In this document: piece after piece, positions 56,064 through 63,741 of the stretch
How positions within the stretch are numbered: the first letter of the stretch is position 1
Layout: each line of letters starts with the position of its first letter
Assembly: GCF_007744255.1 (NCBI RefSeq)
Contig: NZ_CP036267.1
Coordinates: 1,905,541-1,969,540, forward strand
Direction: 5' to 3'
DNA length: 64,000 nucleotides
From: Thalassoglobus polymorphus
Lineage (GTDB): Bacteria > Planctomycetota > Planctomycetia > Planctomycetales > Planctomycetaceae
Notes under the pieces: generated by a model
The model's input: only the letters and a program-made list of their open reading frames with translations
The model's database searches: none
Told to the model about the DNA's origin: nothing
Made by a program: the position numbers and the translations under genes

Positions 56064-56107
56064 GGAAGCCGTCTGAATGCGTCTTGCGTTCAGGCGGCTT
56101 CCTTTTG
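56064..56107 (+). terminator. Rho-independent terminator
   Basis: Stem GGAAGCCG(T)CTGAA / TTCAG(G)CGGCTTCC with an 11-base loop, followed by TTTTGTG. Follows the fragment ending at 56040. Confidence 0.7.
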
Positions 56108-56243
56108 TGTCTTTTCATCAGAGAGCGATTCTAGGGGCAATTATGAGCCCCAGGCTTCAAAAACTCGGCCGAGCCGACAGACCAGAACGCCGGCCGGCTC
56201 GGCCCTGGAACTTGGCCCGCAATTTTACTTTGGAACTTCTTGG

Positions 56244-56429
56244 CTTTTTGGTATTCCGAAATTTACCAAAAAGTTACCAAAAAGTTTTCTCAGAAAACCG
56301 CATAAAATACTATAAAAAATAAAAAAATAACACTTTTTGGTAAATGGTTTTGCTGTCTCAAAAATTCTCTTTTTTCTCTCTCTTGGGCTTCTTAGGGCTT
56401 GGGACAGGCGTACCAAAAAGACCAAAAAG
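56244..56429. repeat. Iteron-like cluster of TACCAAAAAG repeats
   Basis: Five full copies of TACCAAAAAG or its reverse CTTTTTGGTA (56244, 56264, 56275, 56333, 56411) plus one partial copy at 56420, in an AT-rich 190-bp stretch upstream of an AlpA-type regulator and a primase-polymerase. Such clusters mark replication origins or integrase arm sites of mobile elements. Which of these applies is not clear. Confidence 0.6.
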
Positions 56430-56632
56430 TATACTGATTGCCGCAAGTCCTTATTTCTTTGGGCTTTACGTAAAAAACTTCTTGGAAAACAAACGTTCCG
56501 AGAACCGTGCCGCAAAGTGTGAAATTGTTGTAAGTCTTTGCAGACAATCGGTTTGCGTTACGCGTGGCGGCAATGCCATGAAGTAAAAGGCTATTGCGGG
56601 CGTTCTCTCGGCCGTCCCTGTCATGCCAAAAG

Positions 56633-56778
56633 TGCCATAGTGGCAGTATCTGGTATGCCAGTATAGCAGTCGCGGGTCCTTTTGGGCAATTCTAATCGCC
56701 TGTCGGTCAGGCGGAGGTGCCGGAAATGTAGGTGGTTACAACCTTTTCGTCTGTCCGGGGTAGTATGCCAATTTGGCA
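56633..56778. promoter_or_regulatory. Two TGCCA-N3-TGGCA palindromes flanking the 73-bp motif
   Basis: TGCCATAGTGGCA at 56633-56645 and TGCCAATTTGGCA at 56766-56778, symmetric 13-base sites with a 3-base spacer, on either side of the repeated motif. Both lie in the region ahead of the AlpA-type gene. They look like operator sites. Confidence 0.5.
56673..56745 (+). repeat. 73-bp motif, copy 1
   Basis: Starts CGGGTCCTTTTGGGC and contains GGTCAGGCGGAGGTGCCGG and GGTTACAACCTTT. A second copy with the same length lies at 59935. No open frame; located 175 bp ahead of the AlpA-type gene. A run of nine G follows at about 56803. Confidence 0.7.
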
Positions 56779-56919
56779 GTGTCACATTTTTGCCTATTAG
56801 TAGGGGGGGGGCTTGCATTGGGGTTGAACACAGAGCATCGGAGCGAGTTCGCTTGACGTTCATTTTGGTCGTAGTGCAAGAGGGGCGTTTTTTGTCAGCG
56901 ATTGTTGAGGGGCAGAAGC

Positions 56920-57135
56920 ATGCACAGTATGAACAACGACTTGAAGACGTATGACACCGATCAACTCGCGAGGGCCCTTGGCTGTTCTTCGCGGCATATT
57001 GCCAACATGGACGCTGACGGTCTCTTGCCGGCACCGATCCGGCTCGGACGGCTCAAGCGTTGGCCTATTTCTCAAATTGACAATTGGATGAATGCCGGGA
57101 GCCCTTCCCGCAAAGAATGGGAAGCGAGTCAATAA
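56920..57135 (+). CDS. AlpA/MerR-like helix-turn-helix regulator (excisionase type)
   Basis: A 71-residue winged-helix protein: LKTYDTDQLARALGCSSRHIANMDADGLLPAPIRLGRLKRWPISQIDNWM is the full AlpA/excisionase pattern, with a helix-turn-helix (ARALGCSSRHIANM) and wing (LPAPIRLGRLKRW). Such proteins direct excision or control the replication genes of integrative elements. The start at ATG 56920 has GAGGGG seven bases ahead; ATG 56929 is an alternative. It is followed by a terminator and the primase-polymerase gene. Confidence 0.85.
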   Translation: MHSMNNDLKTYDTDQLARALGCSSRHIANMDADGLLPAPIRLGRLKRWPISQIDNWMNAGSPSRKEWEASQ

Positions 57136-57169
57136 GCATAGAGCCGGCTTTCTATCAGGACATTCATAT

Positions 57170-57199
57170 AGCCGGATTTGCGGTCCGGCTTTTCTTTTG
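57170..57199 (+). terminator. Rho-independent terminator
   Basis: Stem AGCCGGA/TCCGGCT with a 7-base loop, followed by TTTCTTTT. Located 35 bp after the AlpA-type gene and 26 bp before the primase-polymerase start, so it may limit read-through between them. Confidence 0.75.
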
Positions 57200-57224
57200 A
57201 ACCGAATAGTAAAACGGGAATCGC

Positions 57225-59486
57225 ATGACGTCAGAACTCAATCCATACCAATCGCAGGCCCTTGAATATCTAAAAGCCGGATTCTCCATCATTCCTGTCG
57301 GAGAAAACAAAGTGCCGAAACGGGCTTGGAAAAAACGAACGAAACAATTGCCGACTGATGCGGAAGTCATTGAAGACTTTCGACAGCCAGCGGGCATCGG
57401 GATTGTTGCTGGAAAAGTTTCAGGGAATCTCGAAGTTATCGACATTGACATTGAAGATATGGCCGAGGCCGATGCTTATAGAGATTCCTTGTTATCTAAC
57501 TCTGTGAATGCTTGCGAAAAACTAGGAATCGACTGTTCGGGGCTGTCTGGAATTAGCGTCAATCGCACGCCTCGTAATGGCCTGCATCTTTTCTATCGTT
57601 GCTTTGAGCCGGTGAGTGGAAGCCAGAAGCTAGCCCGGCACAACGGAAAGCGAGTCGATTCAACTGGAGAGTACGACAACACACCTGGTTATCACATCGA
57701 GACACGCGGAGAAGGCGGATATTGTCTTTCTCCAGGATCGGCCGATTTTTCGCATCCGTTGGGAGCTTCGAAGTATCGGCACATTGCAGGCCCGAAACTG
57801 ATTGACCTAAAGCCCTCTATCTCTCCCGAGCTTCGTGACGTCTTGCTCTGCGAAGCGAAATTTTTAGGGATTGACGGAGACGGCTTCGATGATGCCCAGT
57901 CAATGCAGGCAGCAATGTCAGCCAAACAGGATCAACAACCGGCAGAAGCGGAGAGGACCTCAGTCACCCTCGGTCCGGTTCGAAATACAAACGTCTCTAA
58001 TAATATTCTGATGACATGGGCCGAGATTTTAGAGCCTCACGGATTCACTCAAGCTGAAACCGTAGACGGGGTGACTTACTGGAAACGACCCGGCTCAAAG
58101 AACAAGCATTCCGCCTCAACTAACTATCAAGGCACTGATCTTTTCTATCCTTGGTCACCGAATTGCCACCCAGCATTGGAGGCTAACCGAGGCTACAACA
58201 AATTGGCAACTTATACAGCCCTCGTTTTCGGAGATCATTCGTCAGAGGCATTCCGTTTAGCTGCTCAACAGTTGCGGTCTGATGGCAAATTGGCGAATGG
58301 CCAGCTTGACCATATCGACATCAGCGAAGCTTTACGCTGTAACGAACAACCGGCAATAGACTTCTTTGAGTTCGAATCTTTTAGCGAGTTTATGAGCAAA
58401 GAAGAGGAGACCGAGTACTTATGTGAGGAGATCATTGCGAAAGGGCAATCATGTGTCATTGCCGGCCCTCAGAAGAGCCTCAAAACGGGAATTGGCGGCC
58501 TTGACCTGGGGTACGCCCTAGCAACGGGCGGATATTTCCTCGACGTTTTCCCATGCCCTCGACCGGTTCGCGTCGGCATTATGACAGGGGAATCCAATCG
58601 ACCCAAGATTCAAAGGGTAATGCGAACGAAATCCCAATCTCCGTTAACCAGTCCGCGATGCGAGCCAATGCTTCACATTACTCGAAAGCTTCCTGATTTT
58701 TCTCAGGAACAACAACTCAGACACTTGGAAAATTCCATAAGCCTGCATGGCCTTGAAGTCGTCATCGTTGACCCGGTCTATCTTTGCCTCGGATCATACG
58801 CCGATAGCACTTCAAACGTTTCGGCTATGGGGAACCTCTTGAGATCGATTGACGAGATCACTCAACCAGTCGGCTGCACTCCGATCATTCTTCATCACAC
58901 GAACCGAAAGCATGAACCTCATAAGCCGCTCACATTGAGAGACATTTCAGGAGCGGGCTTTGCGGAGTGGGCGAGGCAATGGATTCTTTTATGCCCTCGG
59001 AGTGACTTTGATCCAGCAACATATCAGCACAGTCTTTGGATGGTTGCCGGCGGCTCGGCCGGACATGCGGGCAAATATGCCGTTGATGTTTGCGAGAAGG
59101 GAGAAGACGGAGAATGGGCCTGGATTGCCGAGGTGCGATCCGAGGGGGAAGAGAAGGCGGCCTACAAGGAAAGGAAAGAGCAGAGGAAAGAAGACGCAGA
59201 AAAGGCTAAGTCTGAAGAGTTTGTGAGGAATCTTAAAATGGCAATCGTGAGCAGGGAGGACGGTTCAACGATCAACGATATCAAGCGCTACTTTAAGGAG
59301 AATGGCTTTCCATTGAGAAGCCGCATCAACCGAGAAAGGCTGGACGATTTCGTGGAATTCGGCTTCGTGAAAAAAAAGAGAGCCAAGCGAGGGAACAATC
59401 AGAATGTAGATGCCTATTTCCCAGCCGATGAATGGGCCGAGCCTACTGAACAACCTTCCGAACAGGAATCGAAATCCTGCCAGTGA
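57225..59486 (+). CDS. Primase-polymerase with RepA-type ATPase domain
   Basis: A 753-residue replication protein of integrative elements. N-terminal prim-pol domain (about 1-240): QALEYLKAGFSIIPVGENK, the D-x-D acid pair in LEVIDIDIEDM, TPRNGLHLFYR and GYHIETRGEGGYCLSPGS. C-terminal AAA/RecA-type ATPase (about 400-650): VIAGPQKSLKTGIG (Walker A-like, KS/TG), IMTGESNRPK, VVIVDPVYLCLG (Walker B) and PIILHHTNRKH. It most likely makes primers and unwinds DNA for the element. It starts at ATG 57225 after a terminator. The last about 90 residues contain a basic winged-helix-like segment. Confidence 0.85.
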   Translation: MTSELNPYQSQALEYLKAGFSIIPVGENKVPKRAWKKRTKQLPTDAEVIEDFRQPAGIGIVAGKVSGNLEVIDIDIEDMAEADAYRDSLLSNSVNACEKLGIDCSGLSGISVNRTPRNGLHLFYRCFEPVSGSQKLARHNGKRVDSTGEYDNTPGYHIETRGEGGYCLSPGSADFSHPLGASKYRHIAGPKLIDLKPSISPELRDVLLCEAKFLGIDGDGFDDAQSMQAAMSAKQDQQPAEAERTSVTLGPVRNTNVSNNILMTWAEILEPHGFTQAETVDGVTYWKRPGSKNKHSASTNYQGTDLFYPWSPNCHPALEANRGYNKLATYTALVFGDHSSEAFRLAAQQLRSDGKLANGQLDHIDISEALRCNEQPAIDFFEFESFSEFMSKEEETEYLCEEIIAKGQSCVIAGPQKSLKTGIGGLDLGYALATGGYFLDVFPCPRPVRVGIMTGESNRPKIQRVMRTKSQSPLTSPRCEPMLHITRKLPDFSQEQQLRHLENSISLHGLEVVIVDPVYLCLGSYADSTSNVSAMGNLLRSIDEITQPVGCTPIILHHTNRKHEPHKPLTLRDISGAGFAEWARQWILLCPRSDFDPATYQHSLWMVAGGSAGHAGKYAVDVCEKGEDGEWAWIAEVRSEGEEKAAYKERKEQRKEDAEKAKSEEFVRNLKMAIVSREDGSTINDIKRYFKENGFPLRSRINRERLDDFVEFGFVKKKRAKRGNNQNVDAYFPADEWAEPTEQPSEQESKSCQ

Positions 59487-59530
59487 TTCAAAAAGGATTC
59501 GCTTGCCCCTTACGAGCGAACAGCGAAACA

Positions 59531-59640
59531 GCACACCCGACCCCAGGGAGGTGTGTGTTTAGATGGAGCGAAGTAGTAGTAGTGAACTACTTTTATATAT
59601 AGGGCCGACTCCACCACTACTACTCTAGCGGAATCGGCCC
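59531..59640. terminator. Hairpins after the primase-polymerase
   Basis: CACACC..GGTGTGTG around 59531-59560, followed by TTT, and a longer palindrome: AGTAGTAGTAGTG near 59573 with CCACTACTACT near 59617, nested with GGGCCGA and TCGGCCC. Together they are probably a terminator region. Confidence 0.5.
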
Positions 59641-59666
59641 CACAACTTTAGGAGTTTTTGGAAACT

Positions 59667-59882
59667 ATGTCACATGCCATTTCAGTCACAACTGAGGATC
59701 GGGGGCCAGCAACGATCCCGATTCAGACGATCCGTCTCGTTCGTCAGGGCGAAAAGCGAGAAGCGATTATCGTATTCAACGACGGTAGGGAGGTTAACGT
59801 GAAAGAGTCCTACAAAATCGTCAGTGAACAGCTTACAGAAGTTCGAGTTTGGGGAACTATTAGCATCGAGCAAGTCTTCTAA
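59667..59882 (+). CDS. Small protein, possible FlbD-like fold
   Basis: A 71-residue protein starting MSHAISVTTEDRGPATIPIQTIRLV; the middle reads GEKREAIIVFNDGREVNVKESYKIVSEQL, which faintly resembles the flagellar FlbD family. Shine-Dalgarno TAGGAG lies 12 bases ahead of ATG 59667; a TTG at 59658 is nearer. The family call is weak. It may be a regulatory or structural part of the mobile element. Confidence 0.5.
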   Translation: MSHAISVTTEDRGPATIPIQTIRLVRQGEKREAIIVFNDGREVNVKESYKIVSEQLTEVRVWGTISIEQVF

Positions 59883-59934
59883 GTGTAAGCGAAATTCACT
59901 GAATCCGTTGCTCGAAGTTTCATCAGGCTGCAAA

Positions 59935-60007
59935 CGGGTCCTTTTTGGCGTTTTCGGCCGTACTGGGTCAGGCGGAGGTGCCGGGAATTGAGGTAGTTAC
60001 ATCCTTT
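59935..60007 (+). repeat. 73-bp motif, copy 2
   Basis: Matches copy 1 in order and length: CGGGTCCTTTTTGGC, GGTCAGGCGGAGGTGCCGG, AGGTAGTTACATCCTTT, with scattered changes in the middle. It lies 53 bp after the small gene and about 160 bp before the next possible gene. The GGTCAGGCGGAGGTGCCGG core is identical in both. Confidence 0.7.
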
Positions 60008-60111
60008 CATTCAGGATTTATTTTCGGCATCCCACCCATTCCTCTAACGTTCGACGAATTCACGAATTGTGACTTACTAAGAGTTCAGCTGATTGCGAAT
60101 GTTCCCGTTTT

Positions 60112-60146
60112 AGCCGGCCTGGTCTCACAGCCGGGCCGGCTTATTT
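60112..60146 (+). terminator. Hairpin with AGCCGGCC stem
   Basis: AGCCGGCC / GGCCGGCT with a 14-base loop, then TATTT. The AGCCGGC type of stem also occurs in the terminator at 57170. Confidence 0.6.
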
Positions 60147-60169
60147 CCACCTTAGACTGGGAGCTCTCA

Positions 60170-60340
60170 ATGAAAACAGCTAAGAACAAATCTGAAACCC
60201 TGAACTCATTCATCATGAGAAATTCGACAGAGAAACACATCGAGGAAAAGCAGAAAGGCATTGGTCGAGTGCGACTCAAAGACCGGCTGCCACCAGGGTG
60301 TTCGTCTTGGATGAACATGATCTCTCTCTGCCGAAATTGA
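60170..60340 (+). CDS. Small hypothetical protein
   Basis: A 56-residue frame from ATG 60170 (MKTAKNKSETLNSFIMRNSTEKHIEEKQ) rich in Lys and Glu. A GGGAG ribosome-binding sequence lies seven bases ahead. No family recognised. It could be real or a chance frame. Confidence 0.3.
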   Translation: MKTAKNKSETLNSFIMRNSTEKHIEEKQKGIGRVRLKDRLPPGCSSWMNMISLCRN

Positions 60341-60566
60341 ATCATTACAGTCTCAGGGACTCTTCTTGATTGGTCAGAAATCACTGGAGTACCATTCAGG
60401 CGGAATTCACAGCTGGGGCAGGCGAAGCTGTTCAGTCAAGGACGCTGTGATTACGACGGTTAGCGTTAAGCTGAGCTCAACATTCTTGTTGGAAGGATGC
60501 CGGCACTCAGCTTGTTATGTACAATTGGTGATCTATGAATTCTTACCACAGATAAAAGGGGCGGCA
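60341..60566. other. Intergenic upstream of the DUF4062 gene
   Basis: The frame of the next gene is open here but the residues (MIGQKSLEYHSGG..) look unlike the rest and there is a good start at 60567. No repeat or hairpin was noted. Confidence 0.4.
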
Positions 60567-61658
60567 ATGCCAGATGAGCCATGTTATCTCTGTGATACTG
60601 AGTCCGATGTGGAAAAAAAGAATCTTACAATCTATGTGAATTGCACGAATTGTGGTCAATACAAAAGTCAAGTTCTGTTTGCAGGATCGTCAGGCGAGAA
60701 TATACGAAAACATCGATCCAGGCATCTGGTGTCAGGTGTGATTTGGCACCTTTGGGATGACCACTATTCACGTCACGAACCTGAAGCGGCTTCAAATGCT
60801 GAATTTACGCCGAAAATAGATACCATCGAAGACATGGAAGCTTTAGCTTCCCAGGCTCCTCGGCTTCCACATGATAAAGCGATGGCCTTGCTAAGGAATG
60901 CAGCTCAGAGAACGAAAGTCTTTGGCGAAGAAATTACATACAAGGTAGACGATTTAGCAAAATGTTACGCAGCAAGCATTACCGAATTATCCGAATTTTC
61001 CACTTACTTGGAAGAATTGGGGTACTTAGATCATCGGTCGACCAAGTCAGGAGAGCATCTAAAATTAAAAGCTGGGGCTTTTAATGAGTTTTTACAATCT
61101 CAATCTCTCACAGTATTCATCAGCTCAACAGTCTACGATTTATTAGACTTGCGGGCAGAGTTGGCCGAGCACCTTGAGTCGGCCGGTCATGTTGTCCGTA
61201 TGTCAGAAGACTATGAGCGGTTCGATGTTGATCAGAAGTCTGACTCAATCCAGCAATGTCTCAATAACTTGAAGGCGTCGGAGGTCATTATCTGCCTCCT
61301 TGATCAACGTTTTGGAGGGGTGATCCAAGAGCATGCAAACGAGCAATGGAACGGGAAATCAGCGACTCAGGTTGAATATGAGTATGCCCGCAAACTTGAC
61401 TTGCCGGTTTATGCTTTTATTCGTGACAAGGCTGAGTTGGACGCCGGCCTTATTCGTGGCGGAGGCGGAACTCGCACACGCTGGGTCGAGGCAAGGGGGA
61501 GAGACGAGAGCAAGGCTAAGTGGCTAGAGTTCTATGACTCACTCGTGAAGCTCAAAGGAAATCCACAAGAGCCGAACTGGTACGATCCATTTCGAACCTC
61601 AGTTGATCTCAAGAAGCTTGTTGACAAACGACTCAATGATTATGTGAAAAGCCGATGA
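60567..61658 (+). CDS. Zinc ribbon plus DUF4062 protein (possible defence sensor)
   Basis: A 363-residue protein. Residues 4-30 form a zinc ribbon (CYLCDTES, then YVNCTNCGQY, C-x2-C twice). The middle (about 85-180) is helical and ends in a winged-helix-like stretch (ELSEFSTYLEELGYLDHRSTKSGEH). The C-terminal part (about 188-300) is DUF4062: LTVFISSTVYDLLDLRAELAEHLESAGHVV, KASEVIICLLDQRFGG, ATQVEYEYARKLDLPVYAFIRD. DUF4062 has a flavodoxin-like/TIR-related fold and is common in front of NTPase and other effector domains in defence proteins. Here it stands without one. The next gene overlaps the stop by four bases (ATGA). Confidence 0.8.
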   Translation: MPDEPCYLCDTESDVEKKNLTIYVNCTNCGQYKSQVLFAGSSGENIRKHRSRHLVSGVIWHLWDDHYSRHEPEAASNAEFTPKIDTIEDMEALASQAPRLPHDKAMALLRNAAQRTKVFGEEITYKVDDLAKCYAASITELSEFSTYLEELGYLDHRSTKSGEHLKLKAGAFNEFLQSQSLTVFISSTVYDLLDLRAELAEHLESAGHVVRMSEDYERFDVDQKSDSIQQCLNNLKASEVIICLLDQRFGGVIQEHANEQWNGKSATQVEYEYARKLDLPVYAFIRDKAELDAGLIRGGGGTRTRWVEARGRDESKAKWLEFYDSLVKLKGNPQEPNWYDPFRTSVDLKKLVDKRLNDYVKSR

Positions 61659-62086
61659 AACTTGAACCGCTCCAAAGCTCGCCAATCCTAAAATATCGCA
61701 AAATCATCTTTCCGCCTTTGGTCGCATTGATCGTGGGGTATGTCGGATGCACTGTAGATGTTTTCTGGATCAGGACAAAAGCTTATGACACATATAGGCC
61801 TGATCAAAAACTGTACAAGCAGATCGGGTTTGGTCTCGTTTCTGGCAAGATCGGTTACATGATACTCCGGAAGACACCTGAAAGTGTCCCCTTGCAGTTT
61901 TCTTTCAAAACTCACAAGCCAATAATCGAACCTGCCATCAGAAGCGAAGACCACTGGGATTTTAATTCTTTCTCAATTGCGTCTTGGTTTGTAGCATTGG
62001 TCGGATGTTGCCTCTATTGGCTTAAACAAATTATGAGATTGGCTTTCCTAAGGTTTTGGAAACAGCAAGCAACGGAGACGCTTTGA
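61655..62086 (+). CDS. Two-helix membrane protein, partner of the DUF4062 gene
   Basis: A 143-residue protein with two hydrophobic segments (IIFPPLVALIVGYVGCTVDVFWI at about 16-38 and FSIASWFVALVGCCLYWLK at about 105-123) separated by a hydrophilic loop. Start overlaps the DUF4062 gene by four bases, so the two are translated together. Membrane effectors of similar size occur in abortive-infection systems, but nothing in the sequence identifies an activity. The pair is a candidate two-gene system. Confidence 0.65.
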   Translation: MKLEPLQSSPILKYRKIIFPPLVALIVGYVGCTVDVFWIRTKAYDTYRPDQKLYKQIGFGLVSGKIGYMILRKTPESVPLQFSFKTHKPIIEPAIRSEDHWDFNSFSIASWFVALVGCCLYWLKQIMRLAFLRFWKQQATETL

Positions 62087-62137
62087 AAAGTTGAGGTTAC
62101 TGAATCTGTTATAAGTTTGACGGCTACCGGGTCGGCA

Positions 62138-62758
62138 TTAATTTAGGCAATCGGGAGATTCATTTTTCACGTTGCCGACACATTGGTTTGCAGCGACAAC
62201 CTCAATGTCCATTTGCCGGCCTTGGATGATTCCTTCGATGATGTCGTTTCCATCAATCGAAGGATCGGCCCAAACGTCATAGGCATCGGGGGAAAGGATC
62301 ACCGGCATTCGATCATGATATTCAGACGCAACACCATCAGACTGAGCTGTGAAGATCGTAAATGTCTCGATGTCTTTCCAGGCCGACCATAGGCCCGCAA
62401 ATGCGAAAGGTTGATTGTCGGTCATTCGGAAATGAAAAGGTTTCTTCCCTCTCCATTCATACCAACCGTCAGCGAGGACAAGGCAACGTTTACTTTTGAG
62501 AGCCGGCTTGTAGCTCTTGGCAATCAGCTCGGAGCGAGCATTGATCATGCGATAGCCGATCTTCGCATCCTTTGCCCAGGGAGGAATGAAGCCCCACCTC
62601 ATGAGACTCATTTCTCTTGAGTCCTCACTGAGTCGGATGACAGGATTCAACTGAGTTGGTGCAATGTTGAATCGAGGGAATAACTCAGGCTGAGGATCAA
62701 CTCCAAAAACCTCGGCAAGTTCAAGAGGATTCATACGAAGCGTATAGCGACCACACAT
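62138..62758 (-). CDS. SRAP (HMCES/YedK) DNA-protein crosslink protein
   Basis: A 206-residue protein with the catalytic Cys at position 2 after start Met (MCGRYTL), matching the SRAP family, which forms a stable covalent bond to abasic sites in single-stranded DNA. Other family marks: NIAPTQLNPVI, MRWGFIPPWAKD, NARSE (active-site region), LVLADGWYEW, YHDRMPVIL and a C-terminal core. The start was moved to ATG 62758 because the catalytic Cys must follow the initiator Met. The gene lies convergent to the DUF4062 cassette and belongs to the integrative element by position. Confidence 0.95.
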   Translation of the reverse strand: MCGRYTLRMNPLELAEVFGVDPQPELFPRFNIAPTQLNPVIRLSEDSREMSLMRWGFIPPWAKDAKIGYRMINARSELIAKSYKPALKSKRCLVLADGWYEWRGKKPFHFRMTDNQPFAFAGLWSAWKDIETFTIFTAQSDGVASEYHDRMPVILSPDAYDVWADPSIDGNDIIEGIIQGRQMDIEVVAANQCVGNVKNESPDCLN

Positions 62759-62805
62759 GATTTCGATCTCTGAGAAGAGGTTACCGGCCGATTGAAATTG
62801 AAGCC

Positions 62806-63033
62806 TCAAAAAAGAAGCCTCGAGGATTCGAGCGGTCCATCAGCCGTTTGATTGCTGGCGTCGTTTCTGTTGTATTTTGCGTTTAACTCTACTTTGTAGT
62901 TCCCCAATTCCGAATTCAAAAACACTAAGTTTTCACTGGCACTCATCGTACCTAGACCCAACACAATCAACAGTGTCGTACTCACTGTTTTCGTATGGTT
63001 GAATTTGATGGTCGCATAACAAGATTTACTCAT
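62806..63033 (-). CDS. Small exported or membrane-like protein
   Basis: A 75-residue protein with an N-terminal hydrophobic stretch (TTLLIVLGLGTMSAS) like a signal sequence, then a polar tail. It overlaps the end of the upstream ribbon-helix-helix-like gene by eight bases. No family recognised. The pair resembles the size and spacing of small toxin-antitoxin type loci, but there is no direct evidence. Confidence 0.4.
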   Translation of the reverse strand: MSKSCYATIKFNHTKTVSTTLLIVLGLGTMSASENLVFLNSELGNYKVELNAKYNRNDASNQTADGPLESSRLLF

Positions 63034-63244
63034 CTGTCACAATTAGCGTTTCAGTGATTTTCACATTTCCCGACTCGGCAGCGGCAAGGATGGCTCTTGC
63101 TCGTTTTCGGCAGACTTGGAGCATCCATTGTTGAGCAGTAGTAAGACCCTCAATCTGAGCGACCTGATTGAACAAATCGGCGTCCTCATCAGAGCATCTG
63201 ATGTTTAACTGCTGTCCTGTCCTTGTTGGTTTCTTTTTAGCCAT
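63026..63244 (-). CDS. Small ribbon-helix-helix-like protein
   Basis: A 72-residue protein (MAKKKPTRTGQQLNIRCSDEDADLFNQVAQIEGLTTAQQWMLQVCRKRARAILA). The QQLNIRCSDEDADLFNQVA segment fits the ribbon-helix-helix beta strand and helix of DUF1778/antitoxin-type proteins. Start ATG 63244 with the sequence CCCAT upstream read as part of the preceding region; a longer in-frame start at 63280 is possible. It probably regulates transcription in the element. The classification is by local pattern only. Confidence 0.5.
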   Translation of the reverse strand: MAKKKPTRTGQQLNIRCSDEDADLFNQVAQIEGLTTAQQWMLQVCRKRARAILAAAESGNVKITETLIVTDE

Positions 63245-63369
63245 GGGGAGATTGTGGTCTCGATGGATACGATCTTGCAAGCGAAGAGAGGCTTAGAATG
63301 CAAGGCGTCCCCTATGGGTTTCATTTGGTATCCATTGATATGTTTTCGGTGTAGGGGTATGATCAGACC

Positions 63370-63741
63370 ATGCAAACTTCGGGACTATTCAAATCACTGA
63401 GTTCGTTCGGCATTCGAGTTCTTTGGTGGTCGCTGGTCTCGACCATTGAATGGTTTTCTTGTCACCGTCAAGATGTTTGCGGGCCGGTGGTTTCCGTCAT
63501 TCGTAGAGAATTTCCTCATTTCGGGCCTTTGAATTGGGCTCTCTCGGCCTGCAAATGGGGTTTCAGAAGCATCGCAGGTTACATGAAGCAGATAAAACGA
63601 GCCTCAACCAGGGCGGGCCGGCTCCTGGGAGGCTCTCACGCCAGTAAGTACGGGCCTGAACTTGCTGGCGTCCACTTTCATAGTAGGCAACACCCAAATA
63701 GTTTCAACAAGGAATCTCATGGCATCACTGAACAAGCATAA
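63370..63741 (+). CDS. Uncertain open frame before the integrase
   Basis: A 123-residue frame from ATG 63370 with no recognised family. It has several Trp and Arg residues and overlaps the start of the integrase by 23 bases in another frame. AGGGGT lies 12 bases ahead. It could be a small regulator or a chance frame. Between 63245 and 63369 no other feature was seen. Confidence 0.25.
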   Translation: MQTSGLFKSLSSFGIRVLWWSLVSTIEWFSCHRQDVCGPVVSVIRREFPHFGPLNWALSACKWGFRSIAGYMKQIKRASTRAGRLLGGSHASKYGPELAGVHFHSRQHPNSFNKESHGITEQA

